NCBI GenBank assembly: GCA_023213395.1
Contig: CM041465.1
Coordinates: 168,213,741-168,277,740 of the forward strand
Source: Cycas panzhihuaensis
Taxonomy: Eukaryota > Cycadophyta
Reading direction: 5' to 3'
Length of the DNA: 64,000 nucleotides
Positions 61,893-64,000 of this stretch are shown one piece after another; position 1 is the first letter of the stretch; the number at the start of each line of letters is the position of its first letter. The translations under genes were made by a program, and so were the position numbers. Below the pieces are notes generated by a model. That model was given only the letters and a program-made list of their open reading frames with translations, had not been told where the DNA came from and did not search any database.

Positions 61893-64000
61893 TTAAAAAG
61901 GTATGTGTTTTATCTAGGTTACTAAGAGCACCTAGATTTTCACCCATTCCTTATGCATGACATAGCGCATCCACCTCTACGGAATACTATCACCCTGGCG
62001 AGAGTTCCCATGAGGACCAACCCGTGGGTCCCACCTCACATGAGGAACCTTTCACCTCATATGGGTAGGTAAGAAGCCCTCCTATAGATTTAGTAGAGGT
62101 ATTACGGTAGTGATTTGGAGCCATAAGCACCTAATTACCTTTGAAGTAGCTAGAGGGCCTCCTTTATAGCATGGCACCATCCTCTTCTATACCCATAACT
62201 TCCATTTCATCTCAACTAACATCCATGTTTATGATAAGACCTGCTCCTATCGTTTCTTCTTCTCCGTTTGCCCTACATGCTCAAGGGGCTCCCCAAGGCA
62301 TGCTCATATCCTAAATTAGGTTAAGCATGTCCCTTCCAAACCATGCGACCATGCCTTAACCTACTGTGGTCCATGCTCCTTTCACATGACCTAGGGGACC
62401 CTCACATCCTTAATCCTTAGGCCACTTGGGACTTGTCCCCATCCATCCTTGTCAACAACTGATGGACTCTTCCCTTTACGTACTCCCAAAGTATACATCT
62501 CAACCTTGAGGACATGGAAAGAAAAACCCTCTTCTAGTTTATGAGGTGGATTTGTTACACCTTTATGGAGTTGCACCTCTTACAGGTGGCCCATATGGGC
62601 AAAACCCCATACTGCATCCCCTTTCTTTGTCTTCGTGTTTGACTCCGTATATGGTAGTTTCTTGAGGAGGATCTATTCCTCCTCACAACCCTTACTCTCA
62701 CATGCCCTCTCAATGAGAGGTGTACCATCAAGGTAGAATAGGATCATCTCACCTGCCTCCCTCCTATCTAGCCTTCCCTCAAATGGGAATGGATCCTTCC
62801 CACCAAGTACGTGGAAATCCTTATCCCTCATATGCCTAAACCTCTTCAAGAGGTGCCAAGTATCTATAGTGGCCTCTTTCCATGCCTCTAGTTGACCCTC
62901 TAGCTTAACTGAGGGTTTATCCTTTCATTGACTATAAGTTAACCCTACTATCAATTGAGGCACTCAGGACTAACTTATTGCCTCACCCTCTTGAGGTACC
63001 TAAATTTGATGGTACCTTCTCGCAAGACCCAACATAGGAGTTTCTCCATGGCATGCATCAATTATTGGGATTATGACCATATATTGATGAAATTATTTCC
63101 TTATTCTTTGTATGGAGATACCTTCAAATAGTTATACTATCTCCTTACCCACTCTATCCACTCCTTCTAGTAGCTTGTAGATGAGTTTGTTAACTACTTT
63201 GATGTAGCTCATCCATTTATGAGTGGGATCAAATCCCTACTCTCCCTCAAATAAGGTCATAATGAAATGAATTATGATTTTGATATGAATTTTCATGACC
63301 TCCTCCATTCCATAAAGGCAGGGTTACTTGAGGAATTAAAGAGGAATATTTTTATGAATGCCCTCCATCCTAAAATCCACATTGAAGTCCTCAAAATGGG
63401 GGTGATGACATGTGAGACTGCCATAGTGAAATGCTTAGCACTTAAGGCTATTGAGATCGAGTCGAGTCTCAAGAAGCCTCTTAGATCATCGTAATGATGT
63501 GAGGCACCCCCTCAATCATGTGGTTAACAATCCCAACAACCTCCAAGGCCCTCTAACCCATATAATGGAGAGGACCTTGGATCCCTTAACCTTTGCTATA
63601 CATTCATTTGAATGAATGATGAAGGAGCTAAAGCTCCAATCCTCCTAGTCACCTTCAAATTCCCACAGGCCTATTTATCAGGAATCTCAAGCCACATTAT
63701 CTAAAGGTAGAAATGCCTAAACTTCTTAAACAAGAAGGGAAAAACCCTCCCCTGAGAAGAAATGGTACTCTATCCATGGGTTGTGTCTTCATGAAGATTT
63801 AGAATATTGGGTGCAACACCCTAATCTTACCTCGCAACATGATTCTTCTCCTAAATAGGCATCTAAGCCTAACTTAGACCAACCTGTTCATCATGATCCC
63901 TTCCCTAAACATGGGGAATAGGATCAATCCACTTAAGATAGAGGGGCAAAAAATAAGGGATGATCCCCTAACCCTAATCCCAAGTAAACAAAGGGAAAGA
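61893..64000 (+). pseudogene. gag: Element 6: plus-strand gypsy gag fragment, runs off window
   Basis: From about 61893 the text aligns with the reverse complement of element 5 gag (for example 61917-62050 with 41420-41270). The capsid core PKFDGTFSQD is near 63000 and FHDLLHSIKAGLLEELKRN at about 63290-63350. The knuckle near 63760-63800 reads KKWYSIHGLCLHEDLEY, with both Cys positions changed to Tyr. Many stops. The gag start and LTR are missing on the left. Confidence 0.8.

Overview
The window looks like plant nuclear heterochromatin. It is a stack of LTR retrotransposons in which I found no convincing host gene, tRNA, rRNA or CRISPR. The plant call rests on Tat/Ogre-like Ty3-gypsy gag-pol, an additional RNase H domain, an antisense ORF resembling the plant mobile domain (PMD), and a Ty1-copia element with the TGGTATCAGAGC primer-binding site. 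The species cannot be told from the sequence.

Layout. (a) Element 5 (minus strand, gypsy) is the lowest layer on the left: its 3' LTR runs off the window at 1-1462, its 3' noncoding region is 1463-2669 and resumes at 37389, its pro and gag are at about 38200-41640, and its 5' LTR is 41779-45168. (b) Element 1 (plus strand, gypsy, 2670-37388) sits inside element 5. Its LTRs are 2670-5464 and 34554-37388, and its target duplication is GATGG/GATAG. (c) Element 2 (minus strand, same family as element 1, 12055-31401) sits inside element 1. Its LTRs are 12055-14818 and 28664-31401, and its perfect target duplication is CCCTC at 12050-12054 and 31402-31406. A 2,384-bp tandem duplication lies at its 5' end. 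(d) Element 4 (minus strand, gypsy, about 45169-60145) shares the LTR 41779-45168 with element 5. (e) A copia element (plus strand, 49601-57165, target duplication AAATG) is inserted in the pro-RT linker of element 4; its two LTRs are about 98% identical. (f) An AT-rich block of unknown origin (about 60146-61892) is followed by a plus-strand gag fragment (element 6) that runs off the right end.

Organisation of the main gypsy family, read from elements 1 and 2: LTR (about 2.75 kb) - PBS - gag-pro-RT-RNaseH-integrase, originally one long frame - an antisense PMD-like ORF - a short sense ORF ending in a second, archaeal-type RNase H - polypurine tract - LTR. The canonical RNase H has lost its first catalytic Asp, whereas the second RNase H keeps its D-E-D-D set. 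A TATA-like site conserved in both copies lies between the antisense ORF and the second RNase H. All copies carry stops and frameshifts, and many stops are explained by C-to-T or G-to-A changes.

Relative ages by eye: elements 4 and 5 are the most decayed; the LTR pairs of elements 1 and 2 differ by about 10%; the two tandem-duplication units differ by about 5%; the copia LTRs differ by about 2%. The order agrees with the nesting. All percentages are visual estimates, not computed alignments.
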